From Phlebopus portentosus (Eukaryota; Basidiomycota; Agaricomycetes; Boletales; Boletinellaceae): a stretch of DNA of 64,000 nucleotides. Position 1 is the first letter of the stretch; every line of letters begins with the position of its first letter. The notes below the pieces were generated by a model. The model was not told the DNA's origin, searched no databases, and saw nothing but the letters and a program-made list of their open reading frames with translations. Where the stretch lies: contig JAYXKI010000016.1 in the NCBI GenBank assembly GCA_037892935.1, forward strand, positions 1,240,001 through 1,304,000, written 5' to 3'. Shown here piece after piece: positions 44,588-56,841 of the stretch. The position numbers and the translations under genes were made by a program.

Positions 44588-47500
44588 ATGACTACCAAGA
44601 AAGGAAGCATCATGTGCGAACGAGGATACACGTCCATAGCCGACCATGCTCTGTAAGGAAGTTTCGCTCGCTTTGGATCTGTGCTATATTGAATATTTCT
44701 CGCAGTATTGGTAATTTGCGAACAGCTGCGCTGGTAAGCCACTATCACAACTTTGAAACTACGCATCGAGACCATCAATCTCCACAGGTCAGCATTGAAG
44801 GATCGAGTAAGTTATGGTATTCCATATGATACGAGGCTTGCCAACAAGCCGTGTGATTCAGTTGAGAGCTATTGCGTCCCGAACTTCGATTCGCCATCAA
44901 TCTTTGCTCGCATTCTCGACAAGGATAAGGTACATCTGACGCATGTTGGACCATTCTTTGCTTCTAAACCTGTCTCAGGGGGGCCATTTCTGCATCACGC
45001 CGACCATTAGTTTTACGACCAAGCAGGCATACATGCCAAGCTCAAATGTGCGTTGGCACGATCTGGTTGAAATTATCTCTCACATCCAGTGCAGGTATTG
45101 CAAACCAAGTATGCAATGTCCGAGGCATTCTTAGGGTATGTTCGCTCAAGTTATTTGTAGATTTCTGTCAGACCAAGGCATTGTCACGGTCACCGGTAAG
45201 CTAACGATTAACATCATCCGGAATCGACTTCATAAAGCTCTTTATCCCAGACTTCCTTCCCCGTCAATCCGATCCGGAAGCAAAAAAGCCTCCGTTGTTC
45301 TGGCTCATTCGTCGTGTTGAGGCACGTAGAAACATTGGTCCTACCATGAAAGGAAACTTGTGACTTAAGTTTCTTAGGTCATTCGAGGTGTTATGCCGAT
45401 GCGCATGGAATGCTGCCCTGCTTTCAATTATGCGCGTTCGAAACATGAGACTACTCTCGTCCCGGACGAGAGTATTCCAGATCCCGGCCTTACGTCGTCA
45501 CCAAAGTCACCGGGAGCCCGGGAGATAAACTTGCTCCTTCGCCGCAGATGAAGGCACTGTTTCGATCCGAAGAGCTCAGCTTAGACTTACGTTACGTGGC
45601 TGAAGGTCATGCGGAAGTTCTCGCTCCGCCAGTTGAACTAGAGCTCTTAGATCTGTCTGACAAAGGGCATCTCGGTCTGGGCGTGTGCTGTGATCTGAAT
45701 CTTGCGGAAGGTCAGGTAGTAACCTTCGTGTTACGTGTCCCACCGACACCCCTCCTCCAGCGGGCACCAGGCCCACGAGGCTGCAGGCGAGACAGTTGGG
45801 AGTGCCGATGCAGAGTAAGCATTTCGCATGGATATATTCCTCAGAACTGATCTAGGTTTTGTCACTAGGCCTGGTCATAGGAGCTTCCAAATTGAGGTCT
45901 AAGGATGATCCCGTCTTGACTGCGGTGAGAAACCTTCTTTTATCAGCGTCCTGAGGCATTCTAAAGATAAATTGAACAACAGGAACTTCTGTCGTTCCTG
46001 CTGAAGGTCACCTCGTTTCATTCCGTTTGATCATGGTGAATGGATGCTCATATTTAATCTAAGGATACGAACAAGTATTGGATCTCTTGGATTCGTAAAT
46101 CGACATACACTGGCTCATGGAAAGAAGCCGTGAACCGTAGTGCTCTTGCACTGAAGCTCTTAATCTATGAGCCGACTGGTGCTATCGTCGCAAGCCCAAC
46201 GTTCAGTCTTCCAGAACATATAGGAGGAACCCGCAATTGGCATGTCATGTCATTCCTTCAGGCTTATTCCTACGGAACTTACTAACCTCTTCCAGGGATT
46301 ATCGGTATCGGCTCGATCAATCTATGCGTAATAGTTTGCGCGATTAATACGGAAAACAGATTCTCGTGGATCCGAGACGCCTCGTTCACGCTTTACGCGC
46401 TAATTCGCCTTGGCTTCACTCAGGAAGCAAGCGGTATGCACGGTTTCTAATTTGTATCGTTTTACATTTAGTCATGCCTTCAATTGCGACAGCGTACATG
46501 GACTTCATATTCAAACGTTTACAGTCTCGCAACCCAGACGGATCTCTGCAAATTATGTATACTATCCATGGTAACGTGTCGTCATTCCGTAGACATCTGA
46601 CGAACCGACTTAAAGGCATGTGTCAGGTGGCAAGGTTATGGAAGAGATCGAGCTTACGCATCTCGATGGCCACAAAGGGTCCAAACCTGTGAGGTATGTA
46701 GGTTGCTAAGTAACTGGCGCATCCGTTTCGCTGACGGGGTTTTGATAGGATTGGTAACGGGGCTGCGGATCACATCCAGTTGGTGAGAGATGTCATGACC
46801 ACAGTCCGGTGTTGTCGGCACATCTTGATCGCATTTCGCTAGGATATCTACGGGGAGTTGTATGTACGCTAGTAAGTCTCCTTCTATCGGATAAGCTTTG
46901 GGATTTTTCCATTAATGCGATATGCAGGTTCGCGGGCAGAAACCAGTAAATTTAACGGTTCCTTAGCATGGACTGTGTTTACCTCGGGCAGAAGGTCGGT
47001 CGTCCTTCATTTGGCATTTTCAATATCTTGTTTATGGTATGGAATTTGTCGCAGTATGGAAAACCGTTGGTGAGCGCATCTTTACTGATTTCAGCAATTG
47101 TTGATTGAGTAAACAAATGGTAGTCGTATGATACGTGGTACGTTTCAGTCGTCGAATGAACGGCCGGACAGATACTCATATAAGCTCTTATACTTCAGGC
47201 TGGCTGTTCGAGAACTGTAGGGGTTTCTGCTCTGATGCTCCATATTGTCTGACGAAATTGTTTCCCAAGCGTGGAATGTAAGTGCTCAAATCTATCACCA
47301 ATCTTTTCGAGAGCTGGATTGCGTGTAAAGACGTCGTCGCGCATCGTAAGGATGTTGACCTGTACGTCTTTCGATCTTAAGTACACTCTGTTATTGTCTG
47401 AAACACGTTCCAGATCCATCTGGTATGCTGCCCGGAGTCTGACAAGCCAACAATGTCTGATTGTTTATGTAGGGAAGTTCGAGGACAAATGAAGCACTTC

Positions 47501-48661
47501 ACTGTAAGCAGCTTTCACTCATCATAAAGTTGTTCACGGCGCTTCACTGTATCTTCAGTATTCGAAGGTTAGTTCATTGCTATTTCAGCATTATATTTGT
47601 GACTCGAGTCACCGTCAATTCAGATTATGATGTGGTAAGTAAGCCAATAGCTTTTTTTTTCCATACTTAAACCCGCCTCCGTCTGTAGGGTCGCTATCGA
47701 CAGAGGTCAAATATATTTTCATCTAGTGTTCTCTTCTCTGAATCCGTTTCAGGTATCCGTCTTGCCGACAAACGCTCATTGCCGTGTCCGCGTCGCAACG
47801 AATGGCTTCTTGCCAGGGATGACTTGTATGAAGAAATCATGACACATGCGTGGAATCGGGAGGAAGGCTTTTTCTCGCAGAGCTACGAGGACAAGGACAT
47901 CTTGGACTCCGCCGTCTTGATCATGCCCTTGGTGTTCTTCTGCGCGGCCGTGAGTATGTGTCACGGGATGTATTCTACGATTGCTGAGGCTTGGTTTAGT
48001 CGGAAGACAGATTTTTAAGCACCATGTCTCGAATCCTGAAGACTCCCGAACGGGGTGGCCTTACCGCCAATGTACGTTACTGAAACCTCACATCTGTCGT
48101 ACCTTTCTGATTATATTTCGATGGCAATAAACAGAACTTGGTATACCGGTATGATGTTACGAAAACAAACGACGGAGTCGGCGGCGAGGAAGGAACATTC
48201 TGCCTTTGCACCTTGTTTTGCGTTGAAGCCTTGACTCGAGCGGGTCACTACGATAAGTCGATGCTTGCGAGAGCTATTTCCATGTTCGAGGTTCGTTTTT
48301 TAATCGAGAGGTTTGAAATGAGGTATGATACGCCCTGGGGCTTTCCAGGACTTCTTGCAATACACGAATCACGTTGGACTGTGCACTGAGGAGATCTCGT
48401 CATCTGGAGAAGGGTGAGATTTATGCATGTGATAGGCGTCTATTCTCCGTACTCAATGACGAATTCCGTGTCTTCCGTTTCTGTTCTCTTCAGGATGGGA
48501 AACGCTGTACAAGGTTTTACGTACGTGTCTTATCTATTTGACAAATTTCTGTCGTCTAATAACCAGTTTTTCGGTATCGGATATCTAGGCATGTCACGTT
48601 GATTTCCGCAGCGTACAATTTGTCTAGAACGTTGGCAACCGGCACTACGAGCGGGATATGA
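44588..48661 (+). pseudogene. GH15-family glycosidase gene, probably decayed
   Basis: More than twenty short exons can be joined in order along a GH15 (glucoamylase/trehalase-like) protein. Landmarks: [191 protein letters not shown], then GLCTEEISSSGEGMGNAVQG and HVTLISAAYNLSRTL. Lesions: the best reading frame changes without a good intron near 45,500 and 45,745; an in-frame TAG follows AVREL near 47,217, and the expected 25–30 residues before SIWEVRGQMKHF are unreadable. Two introns would need GC donors. Both ends are well kept. Members hydrolyse alpha-glucosides. An active gene with unusual introns is the alternative. Confidence 0.6.
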
Positions 48662-49341
48662 CAATGAAACGGACTGTGGAAAGAATGATTGGTCGCGGCG
48701 GAGTTGTGTTGTAGTGTAGTGTGTAGAATACTCATATCATGATTGTAATACTATGGGCGACCACGTGCCCAGACAAGGCCCGGTATGGAAATTTTGATCG
48801 AGACTAGTGATTGGCGTTGTCGACCGGGACGGGAAGAGAAGAGCACTGCCGTCAATCGAGACTGTCTGTCATCACCGAGACACGGCTTCGGGATCTTCAC
48901 TTCTTCTCTCGATTTCATGCCTTCTTTCCTTCTTCGCCTCCGTCGAGTCTGCAGTGCAGGTTCACACCTCGTAATATAATTTATATATCAATCCCACGTC
49001 CGCCAGTCAAGTCATCACGTAGACAGCACGGACTGTAGCAACCGGGTCGATTCGGGTGTCGGCTGATACAGTGTCATCTTGCCAGGCACTGCCGACTTGC
49101 CTTTCGGCGAGCCTTCAATAAGAATTGTCACTGGCCCGACCTTCCGTTCTTTCTCTCGCAAGCGGGGTATTTATCTTTCGCGGATTGGGGTTTTCTTGCC
49201 TACTGACAGTAAAAGATAATCTGCTGCTTACGCGCCTTCTTCCACTCCACTATTGTATTTGTTTTCTTTTTGTTCCTCCAACCCTTCCATTGTTTCTATT
49301 CTGTCATTCTATCTTCCACTTACACGTAAACGAGATCCACG
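48662..49341. other. intergenic, upstream of the FAD monooxygenase
   Basis: No gene is supported. It becomes CT-rich towards the start at 49342. A CACGTG site lies near 48761. Confidence 0.45.
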
Positions 49342-51091
49342 ATGAACGGACATACGCCTTACGCAAACGGGCTTAGCCATATCAATGGCAAGGCAACGAA
49401 CCGGTCCTGCATGAACGGCACACGAGTCCCATCAACACAGCTCGACATCATTGTCATTGGAGGAGGGATCGGTGGGCTAGCGGCAGCGCTCTGCCTAGCT
49501 TTGGCGGGGCATAATGTCAGCGTCTTCGAGGCAGCACGCAAGTTGAGGGAGGTTGGGGCTGGCCTTCAGGTTTCTCCAAACGTCACGCGACTGATGACAC
49601 GCTGGGGGATGGCTGATCGTATGCGCAATGTCGGCGTTGAGCCTCAAGCACTTGTGTTCCGCAGATATGTGGACGGTTCGATCGTCGGGCGCACACTGTG
49701 GGGAGCCGTCATCTCGGACGAGTTTGGCGCACCTTATTACCACATGCATCGGTCAGACCTTCAGCGCATCCTTTTGGAGAGAGCCCAGGAATGCCCAAAC
49801 GTCTCCTTTCGCGTGAACTCGCGAGTGCGCTCGATTGATCCCCATCCTGACAATCAAGGAAAGGTTGCTATAGCTCTGGTTGACGGAGAAATTTTTGAGG
49901 CGGATCTCATCATTGGTGCGGACGGTGTACATAGTTTGTCGAGGCAGATTGTTTGCGGGCGGGCGATCCTGGCTCAGCATACAGGCGATGCTGCTTATCG
50001 AACTGTGATACCCACGGAACGAATGATGGAGGACGAGGAACTGAGGGCGTTAGTTGAAAACCCTGAGCTGACAACATGGATGGGTCCAGGAAGGCACATT
50101 ATGGGGTACTGTATAGTAAGTGCATCTTCTTTCTGGAAATCTACTTAAATCATTCATACATGCAACAGAGCGCGAAGAAGGGTTATAATCTAGTAATGTT
50201 TTTTCCGGACCGTGGCTCAGAGGAGTCGTACACTGCCGAGGGGGACGTGGAGGAGATGCGCAAAGATTTTGCAGATTTTGAACCACGGTAAATGTGTATG
50301 CGTTTCTCCCCCACATTTAAAGTACTTATTCTACTGTGTTCAGTGTACGAAAGCTACTGCAACTTGTTGACCGTACTTTGATGTGGCGTCTGGACGGTCG
50401 AGAGCCCCTTCAAACGTGGTTACACTCAGCAGGGAGACTCGTTCTCCTCGGTGACGCTTGCCACCCCATGTTACCTTACCGCGCACAGGGAGCAGCGATG
50501 GCCATCGAGGACGCGGCCGTCTTGGGAAACCTCCTCTCTCGACTAGGGCCGCCCCATGTTGCCGGAAAGCATCTCGTTATGCTACTCAAGGCGTACGAGA
50601 AACTACGGCTTCGTCGTACTGCGGAGACCCAGGAAACAAGTGCGTTGAATAAATACACTTTCCATCTGGACGATGGTCCGGAACAAGAGGCCCGCGATGC
50701 TAGTATGCGGCGGGCGATGCTGGCTGAAGAGAGGGCTGAAGCTACTGAGACCGCTTCCACATCAGCTTCACCAACGCCGACTTCTGATGTCAGGAGCGCA
50801 GGGAGTGGAGGGAGTGGCGGGTTTCCTCGGGCGCGGAACGCCGAAAACGCCAATCAGTGGGCGGACAGGAAGAAAAATCAAACCCAATATGGTTATGATG
50901 CTGATGCTGAAGTGGAAAGGTGGTGGATCGTTGAGGGGGAGAAGCAACTCCGACGATTGCTTGGTGCGGACGATATCTCTCCCGATACGTCTACACTTTC
51001 GAGCACTGTATCGAAGAAGACGGTAATTGGGAAGAGGAGCTTCTGGAGGAAGCTACTAGGGAAGAAGGACAATGCTATTCTACGCGTTTAG
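49342..51091 (+). CDS. FAD-dependent monooxygenase, salicylate hydroxylase-like
   Basis: Three exons. After a 35-residue leader comes the FAD-binding Rossmann motif IIVIGGGIGGLAAALCLALA with the acidic residue in VSVFEAARKLREVGAGLQVS. Further landmarks: MHRSDLQRILLERA, DLIIGADGVHSLSRQ (DG motif) and GRLVLLGDACHPMLPYRAQG with AAMAIEDAAVLG (GD motif). These define class A flavin hydroxylases, which use NAD(P)H and O2 on aromatic acids. The C-terminal 170 residues include ETSALNKYTFHLDDGPEQEA, a Ser/Gly-rich stretch and a basic end (KKTVIGKRSFWRKLLGKK). Start ATG 49342; another Met is possible later in the leader. The substrate is not determinable from sequence; no pathway neighbours are present. 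Confidence 0.9.
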
Positions 51092-52837
51092 GATATACTC
51101 CTTTTATTAGAGTTCAACTGTGCAAGGAAGAATTGGGCGAAATCGGTGGGATGAGGGAAGCGGGAGGAAAGACGGAGCCGAGCATCGGAAAAACGTATGC
51201 ATGGCTAACATACTTCAGCCTACTCGATTTAGTCGGTGCAGAGGTGAATGGGATGTACTTAGCATCTCCAGTTCTCTTCATACGCTATGTATCTGACTTT
51301 AATTGACTTTCTCGTTTCTTTGCCGAGACTCCCCTCCTGACGCTCAACACCTCTCCTTCCCGTCCTTCGCACACCCTTTACTCGTTTTCTGATTCCTTGC
51401 ATTTCCGTCCGGTAGGATAATATACTCACCGTTTCTACTTGGGTTCTTCTTTCTCCATCTGCTGGTACAGGAAGACGAAGCGCAATCTCTATTTATTTAT
51501 ATTGCACCATTAGTTTCGAGTCGTGTTTCTTCGATCTTGCGAATACTTCTGAATAGCTATCCTTTTGGGAGCTCATTCTGCCCGCACCTTTACGTCTATC
51601 TTTGAAACAGGAGAGAAGTCGCTCCTGATGCCGGTATGAATACCCGACTAGCTGCAGGCGCTCCCGGAGTACCCGGACTCAAGTCTGTCGCATTCGCATT
51701 CCGGATTGATATTTATTACATAATCACCATATTTCTTTTTCACTCGCTTACATAATTGCCAAATTAAATGAAGGCACTCCTCTTGGCAGACCACTTAGAT
51801 AGCGCAGCTTGCCATAATGAACCAACCTCGCCTCCTGACTGCGATCCTCAGGAAAACAGGAAAAACTGGACCTGCAAGTGCTCAATTAAATAAAACATCA
51901 TTAAATCACTATTGATCAAGATTACAAGTGCAAGTCACTCTCTCAATCTGTCTCTTTTAGGCGCTGCGATGAACGCGATGAACAAGCCTGAACATCCTGA
52001 ACAACTTCTCTTCGCGTAATTCAATCGCTTGGAATGAAATTAATGCGCCCATTTCATTTTTGTGGGGTCATGGGGTGTGAAGACACCACAAGGACTCTCA
52101 TCAGCAACTGGTCGTGTAAGGTTCACCAGATCTTCGACCCGCTTTCAAGGGTGTCTGGATTACTTTAAGAATGATTCTGGCGGTTCGCTGTATATTATTC
52201 CCGCTGGGATGGTTCAACCCTGAGGCTGGAAATACAAGGCACTACCTAAGAGGGCATCTGAGGCTGCTTCGTGGTACAAAAGTTTAGAAGATTCGAAGAT
52301 GAAATGTCTCGCTTGCAATGCGATTCAGCCCGGCCCGATTTTTCTGATATCCCTAATAACGGTCGGCATAGATATTGAAATCTGTTTGAATTCGACGAAT
52401 AGGACAAATATTGAAGAAAAAATGGACTGTTAAGCGGAATCCAATCTTACGGTGATCTTCACTTTCCTTTGCGTCCCGGCAAGTCTCCAATTGACAGTAC
52501 GCGACGGGCGACTTGGGCGACTTGGGGACCCATTGTGAAGGAGGAAGCTTGGCCATGAGCTCTGTATGCGGATCAGAGAATAAAGTTATCAACATGAGGC
52601 GAAACGAAGGAAGAGCATACAAATAAGTATAGTATGCTGTGTGCGTTGTTCTGTATTGATGGCCCAGAACTGGCACTCGTCGTGGTCTACCGGCGTCGAG
52701 ACCGACTACTATATTCTATAACACTAACGCCATGTTTGCCTTCAGCCCCGCCCATCTTCTTCCTGACACGTCCCCGCATCCCGTCGCCTTTCCATTTCCC
52801 TCACTGGCATACCTGACCCCGACTCCGACTCGTAACG
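51092..52837. other. long intergenic region
   Basis: About 1.7 kb. A minus-strand frame at 52353–52676 contains LPPSQWVPKSPKSPVAYCQL followed by a possible donor, but I cannot build a convincing gene. Otherwise nothing is seen. Confidence 0.4.
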
Positions 52838-53589
52838 ATGATTCGCGCCGACTCGTACTCGCCTGACGTGTGGGAAGCCATCTGCACGCCCATGCATGAG
52901 ATCCTCCCCGCGTCGCCTCACTCGGGCTCTGGCGCGCTTTTCCTAGGGTCATGGACTGCTGCTGTAGATACAGATCTACTCATGCGCCACGCCGTTCGTG
53001 CGATCGTTGAGTGCCACGACGCGCCGTGGGGCATTGCCGAGTCTTCGTCGCCTAATGGCACCACGTGTAGCTTCAGCAGCACAGCTGGACAAGCACACGC
53101 ATTCAATCGCCACCCAACCTCTCCTACTCTGATTGCGGGCCGTCCACATATCGCTCGATCCGTATCGTCATCCGGCGTTGCCCATCATCACCATACGAAT
53201 GGAAGCGGAAGTGGAGTCAGACCAGGCGAGATGGGCCGGTTCAAAGTTGCCATCTCGGACAGTGCTGCCCCCGATCTACTGGCACCCCATTTGGACGGTG
53301 CGGTCCATTTCATCCGCGAACGATTAAATCGAGGCGAGAACGTGCTCGTCCATTGTCAGCAGGTGCTTGCGCGGTTCAAACGACCGTGTTCCTAACCCCT
53401 GGGACTTCGTGAAATTTGACTGATTAGATGATATCACAGGGCATTTCTCGTTCTCCGGCTATCGTCTGCGCCTACATCATGCGCGAGCGGTCACTGCCCT
53501 ACGACGCGGCCCTTCAGGTCGTCAAGTCCCGACGAAAATGCATCAAGCCCAACGCGGGATTTGAGAAGACGCTCAGGAACTGGAAGTAA
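52838..53589 (+). CDS. dual-specificity protein phosphatase with inserted disordered loop
   Basis: Two exons (52838–53362, 53440–53589) give 224 residues. The first part, GALFLGSWTAAVDTDLLMRH and AVRAIVECHD, is the start of a DSP domain. After it comes an insertion of about 70 residues rich in Ser, His and Gly. The domain resumes with FKVAISDSAAPDLLAPHLDG, AVHFIRERLNRGENVLVHC and the signature HCQQGISRSP (Cys nucleophile, Arg of the P-loop), then AIVCAYIMRERSLPYDAALQ and VVKSRRKCIKPNAGFEKTLR. The intron splits the signature between QQ and G. Such enzymes dephosphorylate Ser/Thr/Tyr, often in MAP kinases. Catalytic residues are intact. Confidence 0.87.
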
Positions 53590-53837
53590 CCAAACGAATC
53601 CTGCAACTTTAGTGTACAATGCAATGGCCTTTCTATCCTAGTCCTGAATCGTGACTGATTTTGGTTTGATTCAAGTCGCTATCGATTTCATTCGCGATGT
53701 ATTTTTTTTTTTGCTCTGTCGGATCTGATACACGTGTACTATCTATATTCCCACACCTTCTACTTCCGTTTTCGTACCTAGATAAGATAAGAAATATATG
53801 GCAATTATCTAAGTCCTGGTCTTCTAATCCTGATCAA

Positions 53838-55499
53838 TCACCGCAAGTGCAGTTTACTCTTTTCCCAAACAGTTCCACTTTCAGCGTGAAGATTCTGTAG
53901 ACATTTCTTGTCAATAAACTCGTACGGAGAGATACTGGTAGGTACTCACTTCGGCAGGAATATGGAAACTAGTCAGTGCTTCCAGAACAACACGGCCTGA
54001 CCATTCTTCGAGCGCTGCGACTCGCAAGGGAGTGATGAAATCTTGTGAGCGTCGCTGGGCAAAAATCATCTGCACGGAAGCTGCGCGGATGCGTGGAGTA
54101 GTCGTTACAGTCGAGCCTGAGACTCCTGTCTTTGCAGATGCGTTATTGGAGGAAGTCGCGGCAGGAGGGTTCGAAGCAGTATTAAAGTCGTCTGAAGTTG
54201 GAGGGGGTGTGATGGATGGTGAGACAGGTAAGCTTGTCGGTGGGGCCGGAGGTGCTACGCTGTCGATCTGGACGTGACGCGGACGCCAGACAGATGCAAG
54301 GTGAAGGAGATGGAAAGTTTCCATCTAAGCATAAGAAGCGACATCAGCGTCAATCAAGGCTAGGATTGTATACAAGGACGAACCTCCAATGTTGCAAGAC
54401 CAGGCACTTCCTTGATTAAGTCATCGATGAGCGTCTCATTATGGTCTGGGAAGGAAGTCTGTCTGCCCTGGGAGGAGTAGAAGCTGAAAGGTCGTAAGCG
54501 AGTGCCAAAGGACGTCAAGCAAATATTGAGGCTCGCCTGTCTGCACTCGCATTTACCGCATCGTCAGTTATGGTCGCAGGAGGATCGAGGGGTGTGGCGC
54601 TCCTGAGCTTGTTTGCTAGCTACAGGACCAATGAGACGATCGTCAGCATAGCGGGAATCAACTCTGGGCTCACAAATGATTGGAGTTGAGGATCTGCAGC
54701 GACCTGAGATGTAAAAAAGACGAGTGAGAAGAATCGCAGATTTAGTCGAGACAAACGCACCGGCTTAGTGATTTGGTATGCAGGGCCATTAGTAGAATTT
54801 GCTGAATTCAGGAAGTTGTAGTCATAATTTCTTCGAACGACTACGGACGCAGTCGGGACAACCAGCGTCCCGACAGGATGGTCGGTCAAACCTCCACAGG
54901 AACCGAGTCTAGACGTAATACAATAAACAACACAAGAAAACTTCCGTCAATAAAACAGCCTCTTCCCCGGATTTGCTAATGGAAAGTCGAAACGGTGGTA
55001 AATCAGCTATTGAATTCGGGCGTACCTGACAATGACCAAATCTCCCTCGACGCATTCACGCACTTCGCGGACAAAGAAATCCATGTTGGGATAGCCCATG
55101 CCGATGCTCACGATACTGATGGGAACGCCGCGGAAACGGCCCGTAATGGTGAGAAAACCACGCTCTGAGGAGAGGCGGAAAACTGCCGGGACGGGTCTGT
55201 AGACGTCACCATGATGGTCGCTGTGCTCGCCCTGGTCGAGAAGGCGCGAAATTGTCTCCGCGCGCGAGGGAGCACCTACAGTCACCTGGATGAGGTGGTT
55301 TTAGTAGAAGAAAATTAAGACGTTTGGGGGTTGTAGTAGAACTAGCAATTCTATTCGCTACTTCGCCTTTGCGCACACCGAGATGGTATACTCTCCCATC
55401 GGCGGTCCTCGGGAAGTCTGAATGTTAGGATTATTGTACACGATGTGCCAATTGTGAGCGAGTTTTTTGCGTACTTGCGTTGGTAAAGGTTTCCTTCAT
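53838..55499 (-). CDS. uridine phosphorylase-like nucleoside phosphorylase with a large insertion
   Basis: Start ATG 55499 (MKETFTNANFPRTADGRVYH). Later exons: LGVRKGEVANRI, TVGAPSRAETISRLLDQGEH, FRLSSERGFLTITGRFRGVP, ISIVSIGMGYPNMDFFVREV, VEGDLVIVRLGSCGG, HPVGTLVVPTASVVVRRNYD, FYSSQGRQTSFPDHN, LEMETFHLLHLASVW and RIRAASVQMIFAQRRSQDFI. The last exon gives NLHAESGTVWEKSKLHLR, stop at 53838–53840. This is the PNP/UDP phosphorylase fold that splits uridine to uracil and ribose-1-phosphate (pyrimidine salvage). Between LASVWRP and RIRAAS sits a Pro/Ser/Thr-rich insertion of about 60 residues. One intron (after VANRI) appears to start GC. It is convergent with the phosphatase gene. Confidence 0.87.
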
Positions 55500-56841
55500 T
55501 ATCCGAGCCGAGGACGCGATGCAGAAGTACTTCCTTTGAATGCATCCAGTTGAGTAGATAAGTGCTCTGTGATCGACGCGCTTTATTCGGCAAGCGTCTA
55601 TCGAGCACGTGATGCCAGTGGCTTCTCAATTATAGCAGACTTCTGAGTCTGTCTCCACTACCCACAGACAGAGAATTGGAAGCATCATAGACTCGGTGTC
55701 TGTTTCATTTAGGTCGTCCTGAACTCAGAATCAGTGTTAGCGACTCGGTAGTGTCGGACAGAAACCGTTGCTCGTGCGAGCACGTTAGCAGGTGGCAACC
55801 ACCTTATCTTTGTTATGGAATCTTCAAATTTGATACTGAATATCGCGTCGACTCCGTGGCCAGTGGATTCATTGAACCCCGCTCTCACCCACTCTTCATT
55901 TGACCCGGATAGATTCGGAAGAACACGTCATGCTGGCTCATTGGTGCAAGCAGAGTCGCACGATAACTGACGAGCGCATCTTCATGCTTCTCGATTCGGT
56001 TAACGCAGCTTCAGATCTCGGCGGGCTGACAATTTAGAGCCAAAAGATTGGGATTATGCCCTCGGCTTGCATCCGGGCTCTGAGATCAACCAAGCCAAGG
56101 TTTGGGCCTCGGAAACTGGCCGATGATAGCGGTAACAATGAAAGAGCTCTACCTTTCGAGATAGACTCGAAAGTCTAGCTACTCGCAGTCCTTTCCTCTT
56201 TCTCCGTCGTCATTGTCAAGATATCGTCGCCATCGTTGCGGCTGGTAGTCAGGACGGTACTGCGTACTCTCGCGTGACATTGAGTGCCTGGGCAACTCAG
56301 AGTCTTCCTATTCCGAGCTCTTTGGGATCGCCGGTGGTTCTGAATTCGCGATTCGACGAAGGGGTGCCTATAGACTCGCACATAAGATATTCACGAGGCC
56401 AACTGAAATGAAGTCGTCAAAGTCGTCGTCACACCTCTCTGGGTGTCCGTCCTCCTATAAATGTACGACGAGCGATCAAGAAAGGATACGATTCACTTTT
56501 CTTTCTTCCTTCGTCTGATTTTTCACACTCCCGCTGTACGTACCGGCATGAATCATTTCTCCGCGCTTTGACAATCATTAACAGCTTCCTCTACATCACA
56601 GCTTTGGCTCTCTTGGTTCTACCTTTCTTTCTTTCTGCCTATTCCTTAACGATTTCCTCGTGAGCTTTAAACCAGCCCCACCACATCCGCCGAGGACGCT
56701 CCGGCATTCCACTCCTTTCATCGGACACGATCATTTGTTGCGCGGTATGCATTATTCATCCTCCAGTGCTCTTAAATTGACCATCGAACCGACTTGACCT
56801 TGTTATGCAGACCTGTGGTGTTATGCCTCCTGTCGCTTTGA
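55500..56841. other. intergenic region, two divergent promoters
   Basis: No gene is supported. CT-rich DNA precedes the F-box gene on the right. Confidence 0.45.

Noticed and set aside
52353..52676. Minus-strand frame LPPSQWVPKSPKSPVAYCQL
   Set aside because: A possible donor follows, but no downstream exon could be joined into a sensible protein.
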